From assembly GCF_027922365.1 (NCBI RefSeq), contig NZ_BSFN01000012.1, positions 62,001 to 126,000 of the forward strand: a stretch of 64,000 nucleotides of DNA, written 5' to 3'. The translations under genes were made by a program, and so were the position numbers. This DNA comes from Pseudomonas turukhanskensis. Lineage in GTDB: Bacteria; Pseudomonadota; Gammaproteobacteria; Pseudomonadales; Pseudomonadaceae. The notes beneath the pieces were generated by a model that was given only the letters and a program-made list of their open reading frames with translations, was not told the DNA's origin and ran no database searches. Shown piece by piece: positions 1 through 9,264 of this stretch. Position 1 is the stretch's first letter; each line of letters opens with the position of its first letter.

Positions 1-1207
1 CCGGATCCTCCAGCAGGTTCTTGATCGTTACCAAGAAGCTCACGGCCTCCTTGCCATCGATCAGACGGTGGTCGTAAGACAGCGCCAAGTACATCATCGG
101 ACGGATGACAACCTGACCATTGATTGCCATCGGACGCTGAATAATGTTGTGCATGCCAAGGATGGCAGCTTGCGGTGGGTTGACGATCGGGGTCGACATC
201 ATCGAACCGAAAGTACCACCGTTAGTGATGGTGAAGGTGCCACCGGTCATTTCATCGATGGACAGCTTGCCCTCTTTGGCTTTCTTGCCGAAGTTGGCGA
301 TGCCGCCTTCCACTTCTGCCAGGTTCATCAGCTCGGCGTTACGCAGAACCGGAACCACCAGGCCACGATCGCTGGAAACGGCAACACCGATATCCTGGTA
401 GCCGTGGTAGACGATGTCGGTGCCGTCGATCGACGCGTTCACCGCCGGGAAGCGTTTCAGCGCTTCAACCGAGGCTTTCACGAAGAAGGACATGAAGCCC
501 AGGCGCACGCCGTTGTGGGTCTTCTCGAACAGGTCTTTGTACTTGGTACGCAGGGCCATCACTTCAGTCATGTCGACTTCGTTGAAGGTGGTCAGCATGG
601 CCATGGTCGATTGAGCTTCAACCAGACGCTCGGCAACCTTGGCACGCAGGCGGGTCATCGGAACGCGTTTTTCCACGCGGTCGCCAGCGGCCAATACCGG
701 TGCAGCGGCAGCCGGAGCAGCAGCGGCTTTGGCAGGTGCGGCAGCTGGAGCGTTTTTCTTGGCTTCGATGGCAGCAACAACGTCTTCTTTGGTAACACGA
801 CCGCCTTTGCCGCTGGCGGCAATGGTGTTCACGTCGATGCCGTTCTCTTCAGCCAGCTTGCGCGCGGCTGGAGCGAGGATCAGATCTTCTTTGCCGGCAG
901 CAGGTGCGGCAGCCGGGGCGGCAGCAGCGGTGGCAGCAGGTGCAGCGGCAGCCGGAGCAGCAGCGGCGCCAGCATCACCCAGCTTACCCAGCAGTTCGCC
1001 GCTGAGTACGGTGTCGCCTTCATTCTTGACGATTTCAGCCAGAACGCCGTCGGCCTCAGCCAGCACTTCCATGACCACTTTGTCGGTTTCGATGTCGACG
1101 ATCAGGTCGTCGCGCTTGACGGCGTCGCCCGGCTTTTTGTGCCAGGTAGCAACGGTGCCGTCGGCAACCGATTCCGGAAATTGCGGGGCTTTGATATCGA
1201 TAGCCAT
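1..1207 (-). CDS. sucB: Dihydrolipoyllysine succinyltransferase, E2 of 2-oxoglutarate dehydrogenase (partial, C-terminus cut by window edge)
   Basis: E2 core of the 2-oxoglutarate dehydrogenase complex; it moves the succinyl group from the E1 thiamine adduct to CoA through a lipoyl-lysine arm. About 402 codons are visible. The N-terminal lipoyl domain (residues 1-75) carries the lipoylation motif VDIETDKVVMEV. An Ala/Pro-rich linker, a peripheral subunit-binding domain (around APAARKLAEENGID) and a second Ala/Pro linker follow. The catalytic acyltransferase domain runs to the window edge and includes SYDHRLIDG with the catalytic His and Asp. The start is the ATG at 1207 (MAIDIKAPQFPES). Only the last few residues are missing. 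It lies 77 nt downstream of sucA on the same strand, so it is very probably co-transcribed with it. Confidence 0.97.
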   Translation of the reverse strand, partial: MAIDIKAPQFPESVADGTVATWHKKPGDAVKRDDLIVDIETDKVVMEVLAEADGVLAEIVKNEGDTVLSGELLGKLGDAGAAAAPAAAAPAATAAAAPAAAPAAGKEDLILAPAARKLAEENGIDVNTIAASGKGGRVTKEDVVAAIEAKKNAPAAAPAKAAAAPAAAAPVLAAGDRVEKRVPMTRLRAKVAERLVEAQSTMAMLTTFNEVDMTEVMALRTKYKDLFEKTHNGVRLGFMSFFVKASVEALKRFPAVNASIDGTDIVYHGYQDIGVAVSSDRGLVVPVLRNAELMNLAEVEGGIANFGKKAKEGKLSIDEMTGGTFTITNGGTFGSMMSTPIVNPPQAAILGMHNIIQRPMAINGQVVIRPMMYLALSYDHRLIDGKEAVSFLVTIKNLLEDP

Positions 1208-1284
1208 TGTGTACGGTTCCTTAAATTCGGGTTCTTCAGCAAGCCGGCCGCAGGATTGCTGCAGCCGGCTCTTGGACGAAGGCG

Positions 1285-4119
1285 TTAAACAGTAAAGGCG
1301 TCCTGCAGCAGTTTTTCCTGCTGTTCGGCGTGCATCGAGGCGTAACCACAGGCCGGAGCAGCAGAGCCTTCACGGCCGGCGTACTCGAGGAACAGGCCTT
1401 TCTTGTGCGCGGTGGTAACACGACGCATGTGGTGCTGGCTGCAATACCAGGCGCCCTGGTTCATCGGTTCTTCCTGACACCAGACCACGTGCTCGAGGTT
1501 CTTGTACGGAGCAAGCACTTCGGCCAGGTCTTCTTCAGGGAACGGATACAGCTGCTCGATACGCACGATGGCGGTATCTTCGCGGCCTTCGGCGCGGCGT
1601 TTTTCCAGCAGGTCGTAGTAGACCTTGCCGCTGCACAGCACCAACCGTTTCACTTTCTTCGGATCGAGGCTGTCGATCTCCGGAAGCACTGTCTGGAACG
1701 AGCCTTCGGCCAAATCTTCCAGGGTCGAAATAGCCAATTTGTGGCGCAGCAGCGACTTCGGCGTCAATGCGACCAATGGCTTACGCAGCGGACGAATCAC
1801 CTGGCGACGCAGCATGTGGTAGACCTGCGCCGGGGTAGTCGGCACGCACACCTGAATGTTGTGCTCAGCGCACAGCTGCAGGTAGCGTTCCAGACGCGCC
1901 GAGGAGTGCTCAGGCCCCTGCCCTTCATAGCCGTGCGGCAGCAGCATGGTCAGACCGCACAGACGGCCCCACTTGTGCTCGCCGCTGGTGATGAACTGGT
2001 CGATAACCACTTGCGCACCGTTGGCGAAGTCACCGAACTGGGCTTCCCAGATCACCAGCGCATCCGGCTTGGTGGTCGAGTAGCCATATTCGAAGGCCAG
2101 TACGGCTTCTTCCGACAGCAACGAGTCGTACAGGTCGAACTTCGGCTGACCTTCGTACAGGTGCTGCAGCGGAATGTAAGTGCCAGCATCCTTCTGGTTG
2201 TGCAGCACCGCGTGACGGTGCGAGAAGGTGCCGCGGCCCACGTCCTGACCGGTCAGGCGAATCGGGTGCTTGTCGAACAGCAAGGTGCCGTACGCCATGG
2301 TTTCGGCAAAGCCCCAGTTAATCGGCAGGCCGCCAGCGGCCATTTTCTGACGATCTTCGAGGATCTTCGACACCTGACGCTGCACCACGAAACCATCGGG
2401 AATTTCCAGCAGCTTGCTGGCCAGTTCCTGCAGGGTTTTCAGCGGCACGCGGGTGTCGTGACGGGCAGTCCAGGTGTGACCCAGGTACGGGCGCCAGTCC
2501 ACGAACAGCTCTTTGTTCGGTTCTTTAACCAGGCTCTTAACGACGTGCAGGCCGTTGTCCAGCGCGTTGCGGTAGTCGTCGACCTTGTGCTGCACGCTTT
2601 CGGCGTCAAGGCTGTTGGACTGGGTCAACACGTCGGCGTACAGCTCGCGGGTGGTGCGCTGCTTGGCGATCTGCTGGTACATCAGCGGCTGGGTGCCGTT
2701 CGGCTCGTCGGCCTCGTTGTGGCCGCGACGACGGTAGCAAACCAGGTCGATCACCACGTCACGCTTGAACTGCATGCGGTAGTCAACGGCCAGCTGGGTC
2801 ACGAACAGCACGGCTTCCGGGTCATCACCGTTAACGTGCAGGATCGGCGCCTGAATCATCTTGGCGACGTCGGTGCAATATTCGGTGGAACGGGAGTCTT
2901 CCGGGTTGCTGATGGTGAAGCCAACCTGGTTGTTGATGACGATGTGTACGGTGCCGCCAGTCTTGAAGCCGCGGGTCTGCGACATCTGGAAGGTTTCCAT
3001 GACCACACCCTGACCGGCGAATGCCGCGTCACCGTGCAGGGAAACCGGCAGTACCTTGTCACCGGTGGTGTCGTTGCGACGGTCCTGACGAGCGCGTACC
3101 GAACCCTCGACCACTGGCGAAACGATCTCCAGGTGGGACGGGTTGAACGCCATCGCCAGGTGCACTTCGCCACCTGCGGTCATCACGTTGGAGGAGAAAC
3201 CCTGGTGGTACTTAACGTCACCGGAGCCCAGCTCGACCAACTTCTTCTTGCCTTCGAACTCGTCGAACAGGTCGCGCGGGTTTTTGCCGAAGGTGTTGAC
3301 CAGCACGTTGAGACGGCCACGGTGGGCCATGCCGATCACGATTTCTTTGGTGCCGTAGGAGCCGGAACGCTGAATCAGCTCATCGAGCAGCGGAATCAGG
3401 CTCTCGCCGCCTTCCAGACCGAAACGCTTGGTGCCCGGGTACTTGGTACCGAGGTATTTTTCCAGGCCTTCAGCGGCAGTGAGACGCTCGAGCAGATGGC
3501 TCTGCACCTCAGGGGAAACCGTCGGACGACCGCGCACGCTTTCCAGACGCTGCTGGAACCACTTGCGTTGCTCGGAATCGACGATATGGGTGAACTCGGC
3601 GCCAATGGTGCGGCAATATGTCTGCTGCAAGGCCACGTAGATCTCGCGTAAGGTCGCCTCCTCTTTGCCGATGTAAAGCTCACCGGTGCGGAAGGTGGTG
3701 TCGAGATCGGCGTCTGTCAGGCCGTAATGATTGATCGCCAGATCAGCTGGTGCCGGGCGCTGCCACAGACCGAGCGGATCGAGTTGAGAGGCCTGATGGC
3801 CGCGCATCCGATACGCCTGAATCAGTCGCAAGACTTCGACCTGCTTCTTCTCGTGCTCACTGCTCACGCTGCCGGCAGATACCGGTTGAGCGCGGCGCTG
3901 GTTCTTGGCCAGCAGCACGAAATGATCGCGTACCGTCGAGTGGGAAACGTCATTGGTGACGTTGCCATCGGCCGGCAGCTTCTGGAAGTAGGTGCGCCAC
4001 TCTTCTGGCACAGCGTTGGGATCGTGCAGGTAGAGCTCGTAGAGCTCTTCCACGTAGGCAGCGTTACCACCGGATAGGTGGGCACTGTCCCACATGCGCT
4101 GCATCACGCTTTCTTGCAT
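1285..4119 (-). CDS. sucA: 2-oxoglutarate dehydrogenase E1 component (thiamine diphosphate dependent)
   Basis: Decarboxylates 2-oxoglutarate on thiamine diphosphate and passes the succinyl group to SucB, in the cytosolic TCA cycle. The 944 residues match the usual family length. Visible features are the N-terminal docking segment (MQESVMQRMWDSAHLSGGN), the E1 motif GMAHRGRLN at about 263-271, and the cofactor-pocket motif LHGDAAFAGQG at about 361-371. A transketolase-like pyrimidine-binding domain and a C-terminal domain follow. A GAGGGTGACCAAGC ribosome site precedes the ATG at 4119. It sits between sdhB (237 nt upstream) and sucB. The sdh-suc order is the usual gammaproteobacterial TCA arrangement. 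A strong hairpin separates it from sdhB, so it may have its own promoter or be partly uncoupled. Confidence 0.98.
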   Translation of the reverse strand: MQESVMQRMWDSAHLSGGNAAYVEELYELYLHDPNAVPEEWRTYFQKLPADGNVTNDVSHSTVRDHFVLLAKNQRRAQPVSAGSVSSEHEKKQVEVLRLIQAYRMRGHQASQLDPLGLWQRPAPADLAINHYGLTDADLDTTFRTGELYIGKEEATLREIYVALQQTYCRTIGAEFTHIVDSEQRKWFQQRLESVRGRPTVSPEVQSHLLERLTAAEGLEKYLGTKYPGTKRFGLEGGESLIPLLDELIQRSGSYGTKEIVIGMAHRGRLNVLVNTFGKNPRDLFDEFEGKKKLVELGSGDVKYHQGFSSNVMTAGGEVHLAMAFNPSHLEIVSPVVEGSVRARQDRRNDTTGDKVLPVSLHGDAAFAGQGVVMETFQMSQTRGFKTGGTVHIVINNQVGFTISNPEDSRSTEYCTDVAKMIQAPILHVNGDDPEAVLFVTQLAVDYRMQFKRDVVIDLVCYRRRGHNEADEPNGTQPLMYQQIAKQRTTRELYADVLTQSNSLDAESVQHKVDDYRNALDNGLHVVKSLVKEPNKELFVDWRPYLGHTWTARHDTRVPLKTLQELASKLLEIPDGFVVQRQVSKILEDRQKMAAGGLPINWGFAETMAYGTLLFDKHPIRLTGQDVGRGTFSHRHAVLHNQKDAGTYIPLQHLYEGQPKFDLYDSLLSEEAVLAFEYGYSTTKPDALVIWEAQFGDFANGAQVVIDQFITSGEHKWGRLCGLTMLLPHGYEGQGPEHSSARLERYLQLCAEHNIQVCVPTTPAQVYHMLRRQVIRPLRKPLVALTPKSLLRHKLAISTLEDLAEGSFQTVLPEIDSLDPKKVKRLVLCSGKVYYDLLEKRRAEGREDTAIVRIEQLYPFPEEDLAEVLAPYKNLEHVVWCQEEPMNQGAWYCSQHHMRRVTTAHKKGLFLEYAGREGSAAPACGYASMHAEQQEKLLQDAFTV

Positions 4120-4304
4120 GCTTGGTCACCCTCGGTAAGGGGACACCACCGGCGTGGAAACCGCATGACCTACCCTGCCTAACCTCGACCAGGTAAAGCC
4201 ACTTCGGATCCCGCAGATAGTCCGGGTACCAGCCCGGATGCCCCTGCTGGTCGTCATTTTTCAAATGAGAGTCGCCGCCTTTTGGGTAACGACTCGTTCT
4301 TAAA

Positions 4305-4332
4305 CTGCGGCGCCGAAGAGTCGGCGCCGCAG
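4305..4332 (-). terminator. Hairpin between sdhB and sucA
   Basis: A perfect 12-bp inverted repeat (CTGCGGCGCCGA, 4-nt loop, TCGGCGCCGCAG) lies 23 nt after the sdhB stop. On the minus strand it is followed only by TTTAA, a short T run. It could be an intrinsic terminator, an attenuator, or a 3'-end stabiliser that lets sdh and suc transcripts accumulate differently. The rest of the sdhB-sucA gap (4120-4304) has a second small hairpin at 4221-4238 (TCCGGG/CCCGGA) and no gene I would defend. Confidence 0.6.
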
Positions 4333-4355
4333 GTACAGCTTATAAAACAGTTAAA

Positions 4356-5075
4356 TCAGACACCGCTCTGCAACAACATGCTGCGTACGTGGCCGATTGC
4401 CTTGGTCGGGTTGAGACCTTTAGGGCAAACGTTCACGCAGTTCATGATCCCGCGGCAGCGGAAGACGCTGAACGGGTCATCGAGTGCAGCCAGACGCTCT
4501 TCGGTGTGGGTGTCACGGCTGTCAGCCAGGAAACGATAGGCTTGCAGCAGTGCCGCTGGACCGAGGAACTTGTCCGGGTTCCACCAGAACGAAGGGCAGG
4601 ACGTCGAGCAGCACGCGCACAGAATGCACTCGTACAGACCGTCGAGCTTTTCGCGCTCTTCTGGAGTCTGCAGACGCTCGATGGCCGGCGCCGGAGTATT
4701 GTTCTGCAGGAAAGGTTTCACCTTTTCGTACTGCTTGTAGAAGATGCTCATGTCGACGACCAGGTCACGGATCACCGGCAAACCTGGCAGCGGACGAACG
4801 ACCAGCTTGTTGCCCTTCACCACCGCCGACAACGGGGTGATGCAGGCCAGGCCGTTCTTGCCGTTGATGTTCATACCGTCGGAGCCACATACGCCCTCGC
4901 GGCAGGAACGACGGTAGGAGAAGCCTTCGTCCTGTTCTTTGATCAGTGCCAGAACGTCCAGGATCATGATGTCTTTGCCATCAGTATCGATCTGGAAATC
5001 CTGCATGAACGGAGCAGCATCCTGATCCGGGTTGTAACGATAAACGCTTACTTGCAGCAGTTTGGCATTAGACAT
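4356..5075 (-). CDS. sdhB: Succinate dehydrogenase iron-sulfur subunit
   Basis: Electron-transfer subunit of complex II, linking the flavin of SdhA to quinone at SdhC/SdhD. An N-terminal ferredoxin domain holds the 2Fe-2S ligands C58, C63, D66 and C78, matching the E. coli C/C/D/C set. The C-terminal domain has two cysteine motifs, CILCACCSTSCP and CRGIMNCVNVCPKG, for the 4Fe-4S and 3Fe-4S clusters. I chose the ATG at 5075 (MSNAKLLQVSVYRYNPDQD, 239 aa) because AAGGGTG sits 8 nt before it. An in-frame GTG at 5084 would add three residues without a ribosome site. It begins 11 nt after sdhA and is last of the sdh genes. Confidence 0.97.
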   Translation of the reverse strand: MSNAKLLQVSVYRYNPDQDAAPFMQDFQIDTDGKDIMILDVLALIKEQDEGFSYRRSCREGVCGSDGMNINGKNGLACITPLSAVVKGNKLVVRPLPGLPVIRDLVVDMSIFYKQYEKVKPFLQNNTPAPAIERLQTPEEREKLDGLYECILCACCSTSCPSFWWNPDKFLGPAALLQAYRFLADSRDTHTEERLAALDDPFSVFRCRGIMNCVNVCPKGLNPTKAIGHVRSMLLQSGV

Positions 5076-5086
5076 TGCAGCCACCC

Positions 5087-6859
5087 TTAGTAAGTACGGA
5101 TCTTGGGTTCGAACGCCGGAACAGTCTTCGGCGCAAAGTTGACGGCACGCTTGGTAACGCGTTTATCCCCTGGGAAATACAGAGAGTGGCAGAGCCAGTT
5201 CTCGTCATCCCGATCTTCGTAGTCTTCACGAGCGTGAGCACCGCGCGATTCTTTACGAACCTCGGCGGCGATTGCCGTTGCTTCAGCCACTTCAAGCAGG
5301 TTTTGCAATTCCAGCGCTTCGATACGAGCGGTGTTGAACGCCTGGCTCTTATCGTTGATTTTCACGTTGGCGATGCGAACGCGCAGATCGGCCAGCTGGG
5401 CAATACCCTTCTGCATGTATTCGCCGGTACGGAATACACCGAAGTAATTCTGCATGCAGCTTTGCAGCTCTTTACGCAGGGTAGCTACGTCTTCACCGTC
5501 GGTGCGCGAGTTCAAGCCGTCCAGACGAGCCATGGCTGCGTCGATGTCGGATTGGCGAGCGCGCGTGTAGTCGACGCCTTCTTTCAGGGTTTGTTCCAGG
5601 AACAGACCGGCAGCACGACCGAACACCACCAGGTCGAGCAGCGAGTTGCCGCCCAGACGGTTGGCTCCGTGTACCGATACGCACGCCACTTCACCTACGG
5701 CGAACAGGCCTGGAATGATGGCGTCGTTGCCTTCAGCGTCCTGGGTGATTGCCTGGCCATGGATGTTGGTGGCAACGCCGCCCATCATGTAGTGGCAGGT
5801 TGGAACAACCGGGATCGGCGCGACAGCCGGGTCAACGTGGGCGAAGGTCTTGGACAGTTCCATGATCCCTGGCAGACGGCTGTGCAGAACTTCTTCACCG
5901 AGGTGATCGAGTTTCAGCATTACGTGGTCGCCATCCGGGCCACAGCCGTTACCGGCAATGATCTCTTTAACCATCGAACGGGCAACAACGTCACGACCAG
6001 CAAGGTCTTTGGCGTTCGGAGCGTAACGCTCCATGAAACGCTCGCCGTGCTTGTTGATCAGGTAACCGCCTTCACCGCGGCAGCCTTCGGTAACCAGTAC
6101 ACCGGCGCCGGCAATACCAGTCGGGTGGAACTGCCACATTTCGATGTCTTGTACCGGCACGCCAGCACGCAGCGCCATGCCTACACCGTCACCCGTGTTG
6201 ATCAGAGCATTGGTGGTGGACGAGTAGATACGGCCTGCACCGCCGGTAGCCAGCACGGTAGCGTTGGCGCGGATGTACGAGGTTTCGCCGGTTTCGATGC
6301 AGATCGCGATGATGCCGACAAAGGCACCCTCTTCGTTCTTCACCAGATCGACAGCGTAGTATTCGTTGAGGAATACGGTGCCGGCTTTCAGGTTGGCCTG
6401 GTACAGGGTGTGCAGCAAGGCGTGACCGGTACGGTCAGCTGCGGCGCAGGTACGAGCAGCCTGGCCACCTTTACCGAAGTCTTTGGACTGGCCACCGAAC
6501 GGACGCTGATAAATGCGGCCTTGTTCGGTACGGGAGAACGGCAGGCCCATGTGCTCGAGCTCGAACACGGCTTCCGGGCCTACGGAGCACATGTATTCGA
6601 TAGCGTCCTGGTCACCGATGTAGTCGGAGCCCTTGACGGTGTCGTACATGTGCCAGCGCCAATCGTCGTTCGGGTCAGCCGAAGCGATGGCGCAGGTGAT
6701 ACCGCCCTGTGCCGACACAGTGTGCGAGCGGGTCGGGAACACCTTGGTCACTACTGCAGTCTTGTGGCCGCCTTGGGCCAGCTGCAGTGCGGCGCGCATC
6801 CCGGCACCGCCACCACCAATAATGATGGCATCGAAGGAAAGCGTATTAATGTTAGCCAT
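5087..6859 (-). CDS. sdhA: Succinate dehydrogenase flavoprotein subunit
   Basis: Catalytic subunit of complex II; oxidises succinate to fumarate with covalently bound FAD on the cytoplasmic face of the inner membrane. The 590 residues are normal for the family. The N-terminus has the dinucleotide motif GGGGAG (15-20) and SHTVSAQGG, whose His46 is the expected covalent FAD attachment site. Substrate-site motifs are HPTGIAGAGVL, TEGCRGEGGYL and GRDVVARSM (catalytic Arg region). The C-terminal helical domain is complete and ends in the normal FEPKIRTY. It lies 3 nt downstream of sdhD, consistent with one sdhCDAB transcript. Confidence 0.98.
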   Translation of the reverse strand: MANINTLSFDAIIIGGGGAGMRAALQLAQGGHKTAVVTKVFPTRSHTVSAQGGITCAIASADPNDDWRWHMYDTVKGSDYIGDQDAIEYMCSVGPEAVFELEHMGLPFSRTEQGRIYQRPFGGQSKDFGKGGQAARTCAAADRTGHALLHTLYQANLKAGTVFLNEYYAVDLVKNEEGAFVGIIAICIETGETSYIRANATVLATGGAGRIYSSTTNALINTGDGVGMALRAGVPVQDIEMWQFHPTGIAGAGVLVTEGCRGEGGYLINKHGERFMERYAPNAKDLAGRDVVARSMVKEIIAGNGCGPDGDHVMLKLDHLGEEVLHSRLPGIMELSKTFAHVDPAVAPIPVVPTCHYMMGGVATNIHGQAITQDAEGNDAIIPGLFAVGEVACVSVHGANRLGGNSLLDLVVFGRAAGLFLEQTLKEGVDYTRARQSDIDAAMARLDGLNSRTDGEDVATLRKELQSCMQNYFGVFRTGEYMQKGIAQLADLRVRIANVKINDKSQAFNTARIEALELQNLLEVAEATAIAAEVRKESRGAHAREDYEDRDDENWLCHSLYFPGDKRVTKRAVNFAPKTVPAFEPKIRTY

Positions 6860-6862
6860 GAA

Positions 6863-7231
6863 TCAGATACCCCAAAGAATCTGCACGCCCCAGACGAAGT
6901 AAGCGAACATGGCAATGCCACACGCTGCCTGGAACAGAAAACGCACACTGGTCGCCCACTTGCCCAACGCCATCGGGGTCAGGTAGTCAGTGGAGATCGT
7001 CCACATGCCAACCCAGGCGTGAACGCCCAAGGCAACCAGAGCCAATAGGCTGAAGATGCGCATCCAGTTCTGCGAGAACAGACCATGCCAGACGGTGTAG
7101 TCCAGGCCTGGGTGAACCACGAGGTATCCAATCAGGAAAAGGAAATAAGCCGCGAGTACAACCGCAGACACGCGCTGGGCCATCCAGTCATATAGCCCGG
7201 AGCGCGAGAAGTTCGTGACGTTAGTTACCAT
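6863..7231 (-). CDS. sdhD: Succinate dehydrogenase membrane anchor subunit
   Basis: Small hydrophobic anchor (122 aa) with three predicted transmembrane helices, which together with SdhC binds heme b and the ubiquinone headgroup. The motif ALGVHAWVGMWTISTDY has the conserved His (heme ligand) and Tyr (quinone contact). I took the ATG at 7231 (MVTNVTNFSRSGLYDW), since GGGAG lies 7 nt upstream. An ATG two codons earlier is only 1 nt from that site. The start overlaps the sdhC stop codon, so the two are translationally coupled. Confidence 0.96.
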   Translation of the reverse strand: MVTNVTNFSRSGLYDWMAQRVSAVVLAAYFLFLIGYLVVHPGLDYTVWHGLFSQNWMRIFSLLALVALGVHAWVGMWTISTDYLTPMALGKWATSVRFLFQAACGIAMFAYFVWGVQILWGI

Positions 7232-7611
7232 ATCCATACTCCCGCCAGCACAATCACTACCGCCGAAACGACGAGTACGATTTGCGAGCCCAGCTTGCCG
7301 CCTTCCAGCGTCTCACCGACACCCGCGTCCATAATCAAGTGGCGTACACCAGCCACCAAGTGATACAGCAGCGCGGAGAGCAGGCCCCAAATCACAAACT
7401 TGGCCAGAGGGCTGGCCAGGCACGCGGCCACCTGCTTGAAGCCATCCTCGGATTCGAGGGACTTGTCGAGTGCGTACAACAGCACCGCCAAACCCACAAA
7501 GAGGATGACACCGGAAATCCGGTGCAAGATGGACGTGTAAGCAGTGACTGGGAGTTTGATCGTCCTTAAGTCTAGGTTTACAGGTCTTTGGCTATTCACG
7601 GCTTTTTTCAC
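7225..7611 (-). CDS. sdhC: Succinate dehydrogenase cytochrome b556 subunit
   Basis: First gene of the sdh operon; 128-residue membrane subunit of complex II with three hydrophobic helices. SILHRISG near residue 27 holds the Ser and Arg of the quinone pocket. YHLVAGVRH contains His84, the equivalent of the E. coli heme b axial ligand. The start codon is GTG (MKKAVNSQRPVNLDLRTI), with AGGGG upstream; a second GTG four codons later is possible. Overlap with sdhD fits equal subunit synthesis. A promoter is visible 113-148 nt upstream of the start. Confidence 0.96.
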   Translation of the reverse strand: MKKAVNSQRPVNLDLRTIKLPVTAYTSILHRISGVILFVGLAVLLYALDKSLESEDGFKQVAACLASPLAKFVIWGLLSALLYHLVAGVRHLIMDAGVGETLEGGKLGSQIVLVVSAVVIVLAGVWIW

Positions 7612-7730
7612 ACGGAAGGGCCCCTAACAATCAGGGCAAAGTTGTCGGGAAGTGCACTGGTCAGACCCACTGCCCCGGGAGTGACAACCACCAGAATAAA
7701 GGCTTTAAGGCCCCTGGCGGTCGGTGGGGG

Positions 7731-7759
7731 AGTATAGACAGTTAGGTTACTAATGACAA
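7731..7759 (-). promoter_or_regulatory. Probable sigma70 promoter of sdhCDAB
   Basis: Read on the minus strand: TTGTCA (7759-7754), exactly 17 nt, then TATACT (7736-7731). Five of six positions match consensus in each box. Transcription would begin near 7724, giving a leader of about 110 nt before the sdhC GTG. It lies within the 348-bp gap 7612-7959 between sdhC and gltA. Besides the two promoters, that gap shows no gene or convincing operator to me. Confidence 0.65.
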
Positions 7760-7872
7760 CGAAAAGGCCTACCCCAAACCGCTCATTGCGCTTACCGAAT
7801 AAAAGGCGTAAATAGCGCGAAATTCAACGGGAAATACCTCTGCAACCCTTCTGGCATATGGGTTCTCGCAAA

Positions 7873-7900
7873 TTGACTTTGGGATTTATCTCTCTATAGT
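7873..7900 (+). promoter_or_regulatory. Probable sigma70 promoter of gltA
   Basis: TTGACT at 7873-7878, a 16-nt spacer, and TATAGT at 7895-7900. Transcription would start near 7907, leaving a leader of about 53 nt before the gltA ATG at 7960. It diverges from the sdhC promoter, with about 115 nt between the two -35 boxes. Confidence 0.65.
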
Positions 7901-7959
7901 GTGGCGGGCCCTGCGTGGGGGGCAGTCTGGTGATTTCAAGCATAAATAGGAGGCCACAC

Positions 7960-9249
7960 ATGGCTGACAAAAAAGCGCAGTTGATCATCGAGGGCGCAGC
8001 CCCCGTCGAGCTGCCCGTTTTATCCGGCACCGTTGGTCCCGATGTTGTAGATGTACGGGGCCTTACCGCCACGGGCCATTTCACTTTTGATCCTGGCTTT
8101 ATGTCGACCGCCTCGTGCGAGTCGAAGATCACCTATATCGATGGTGACAAAGGCATCCTGTTGCACCGCGGCTACCCGATCGAGCAATTGGCCGAAAAGT
8201 CCGACTACCTCGAAACCTGTTACCTGCTGCTCAATGGCGAATTGCCTACCGAAGAGCAGAAAGCCAAGTTTGTCGGCACCGTCAAGAACCACACCATGGT
8301 TCACGAACAGCTGAAAACCTTCTTCAACGGCTTCCGCCGCGATGCTCACCCGATGGCCGTCATGTGCGGCGTAGTGGGCGCCCTGTCGGCGTTCTACCAT
8401 GACTCGCTGGACATCAATAACCCGCAGCACCGCGAGATTTCAGCGATTCGCCTGGTCGCAAAAATGCCGACCCTGGCCGCCATGGTTTACAAGTACTCCA
8501 TGGGTCAGCCGATGATGTATCCGCGCAACGACCTGACCTACGCAGAAAACTTCCTGCACATGATGTTCAACACTCCGTGCGAGATCAAACCGATCAGCCC
8601 GGTACTGGCCAAGGCAATGGACCGGATTTTCATCCTCCACGCCGACCACGAACAGAATGCCTCCACCTCCACCGTGCGTCTGGCCGGCTCTTCGGGCGCC
8701 AACCCGTTCGCCTGTATCGCTGCTGGTATCGCTGCGCTCTGGGGCCCTGCCCACGGTGGCGCCAACGAAGCCGTGCTGACCATGCTGGACGAGATCGGCA
8801 GCGTCGAGAACATCGACAAGTTCATCGCCAAAGCCAAAGATAAGAACGATCCGTTCAAGTTGATGGGCTTCGGTCACCGCGTTTACAAAAACCGTGACCC
8901 ACGCGCCACCGTGATGAAGCAGACCTGCGACGAAGTGCTGAAAGAACTCGGTATCAAGAACGACCCGCAGCTGCAACTGGCTATGCGCCTTGAAGAGATC
9001 GCCCTGACCGATCCGTACTTCAAGGAACGCAACCTGTACCCGAACGTCGACTTCTATTCGGGCATCATCCTCAAGGCCATCGGCATTCCGACCAGCATGT
9101 TCACCGTAATCTTCGCCCTGGCGCGGACCGTCGGCTGGATCTCGCACTGGAAAGAAATGCTCTCCAGCCCGTACAAGATTGGCCGTCCGCGCCAGTTGTA
9201 TACCGGCTACGAGCAGCGTGATATTACGGCCCTGAAAGACCGTAAATAA
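7960..9249 (+). CDS. gltA: Citrate synthase (type II, hexameric family)
   Basis: Condenses acetyl-CoA and oxaloacetate to citrate, the entry step of the TCA cycle. The 429 residues match the gram-negative type II enzyme, which is usually allosterically inhibited by NADH. Motifs include GFGHRVYKNRDPR, with catalytic His306, and NVDFYSG, with catalytic Asp364. The HADHEQNASTSTVR segment holds another substrate-binding His. The start is the ATG at 7960 (MADKKAQLIIEG), preceded by AGGAGG at 7948-7953. An upstream in-frame ATG at 7915 has no such site. It is monocistronic, with a strong terminator right after it, and divergent from sdhCDAB. Confidence 0.98.
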   Translation: MADKKAQLIIEGAAPVELPVLSGTVGPDVVDVRGLTATGHFTFDPGFMSTASCESKITYIDGDKGILLHRGYPIEQLAEKSDYLETCYLLLNGELPTEEQKAKFVGTVKNHTMVHEQLKTFFNGFRRDAHPMAVMCGVVGALSAFYHDSLDINNPQHREISAIRLVAKMPTLAAMVYKYSMGQPMMYPRNDLTYAENFLHMMFNTPCEIKPISPVLAKAMDRIFILHADHEQNASTSTVRLAGSSGANPFACIAAGIAALWGPAHGGANEAVLTMLDEIGSVENIDKFIAKAKDKNDPFKLMGFGHRVYKNRDPRATVMKQTCDEVLKELGIKNDPQLQLAMRLEEIALTDPYFKERNLYPNVDFYSGIILKAIGIPTSMFTVIFALARTVGWISHWKEMLSSPYKIGRPRQLYTGYEQRDITALKDRK

Positions 9250-9264
9250 GCGTTACGCGATGAC

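Noticed and set aside
1330..3651. 773-codon plus-strand open frame
   Set aside because: Antisense to sucA; no recognisable domain.
4064..4264. 66-codon minus-strand frame before sucA
   Set aside because: Overlaps the sucA start in another frame, has only a TTG start and no ribosome site; it could be a leader but I have no support.
5075..7048. 657-codon plus-strand open frame
   Set aside because: Antisense to sdhA; sdhA carries complete FAD and active-site motifs.
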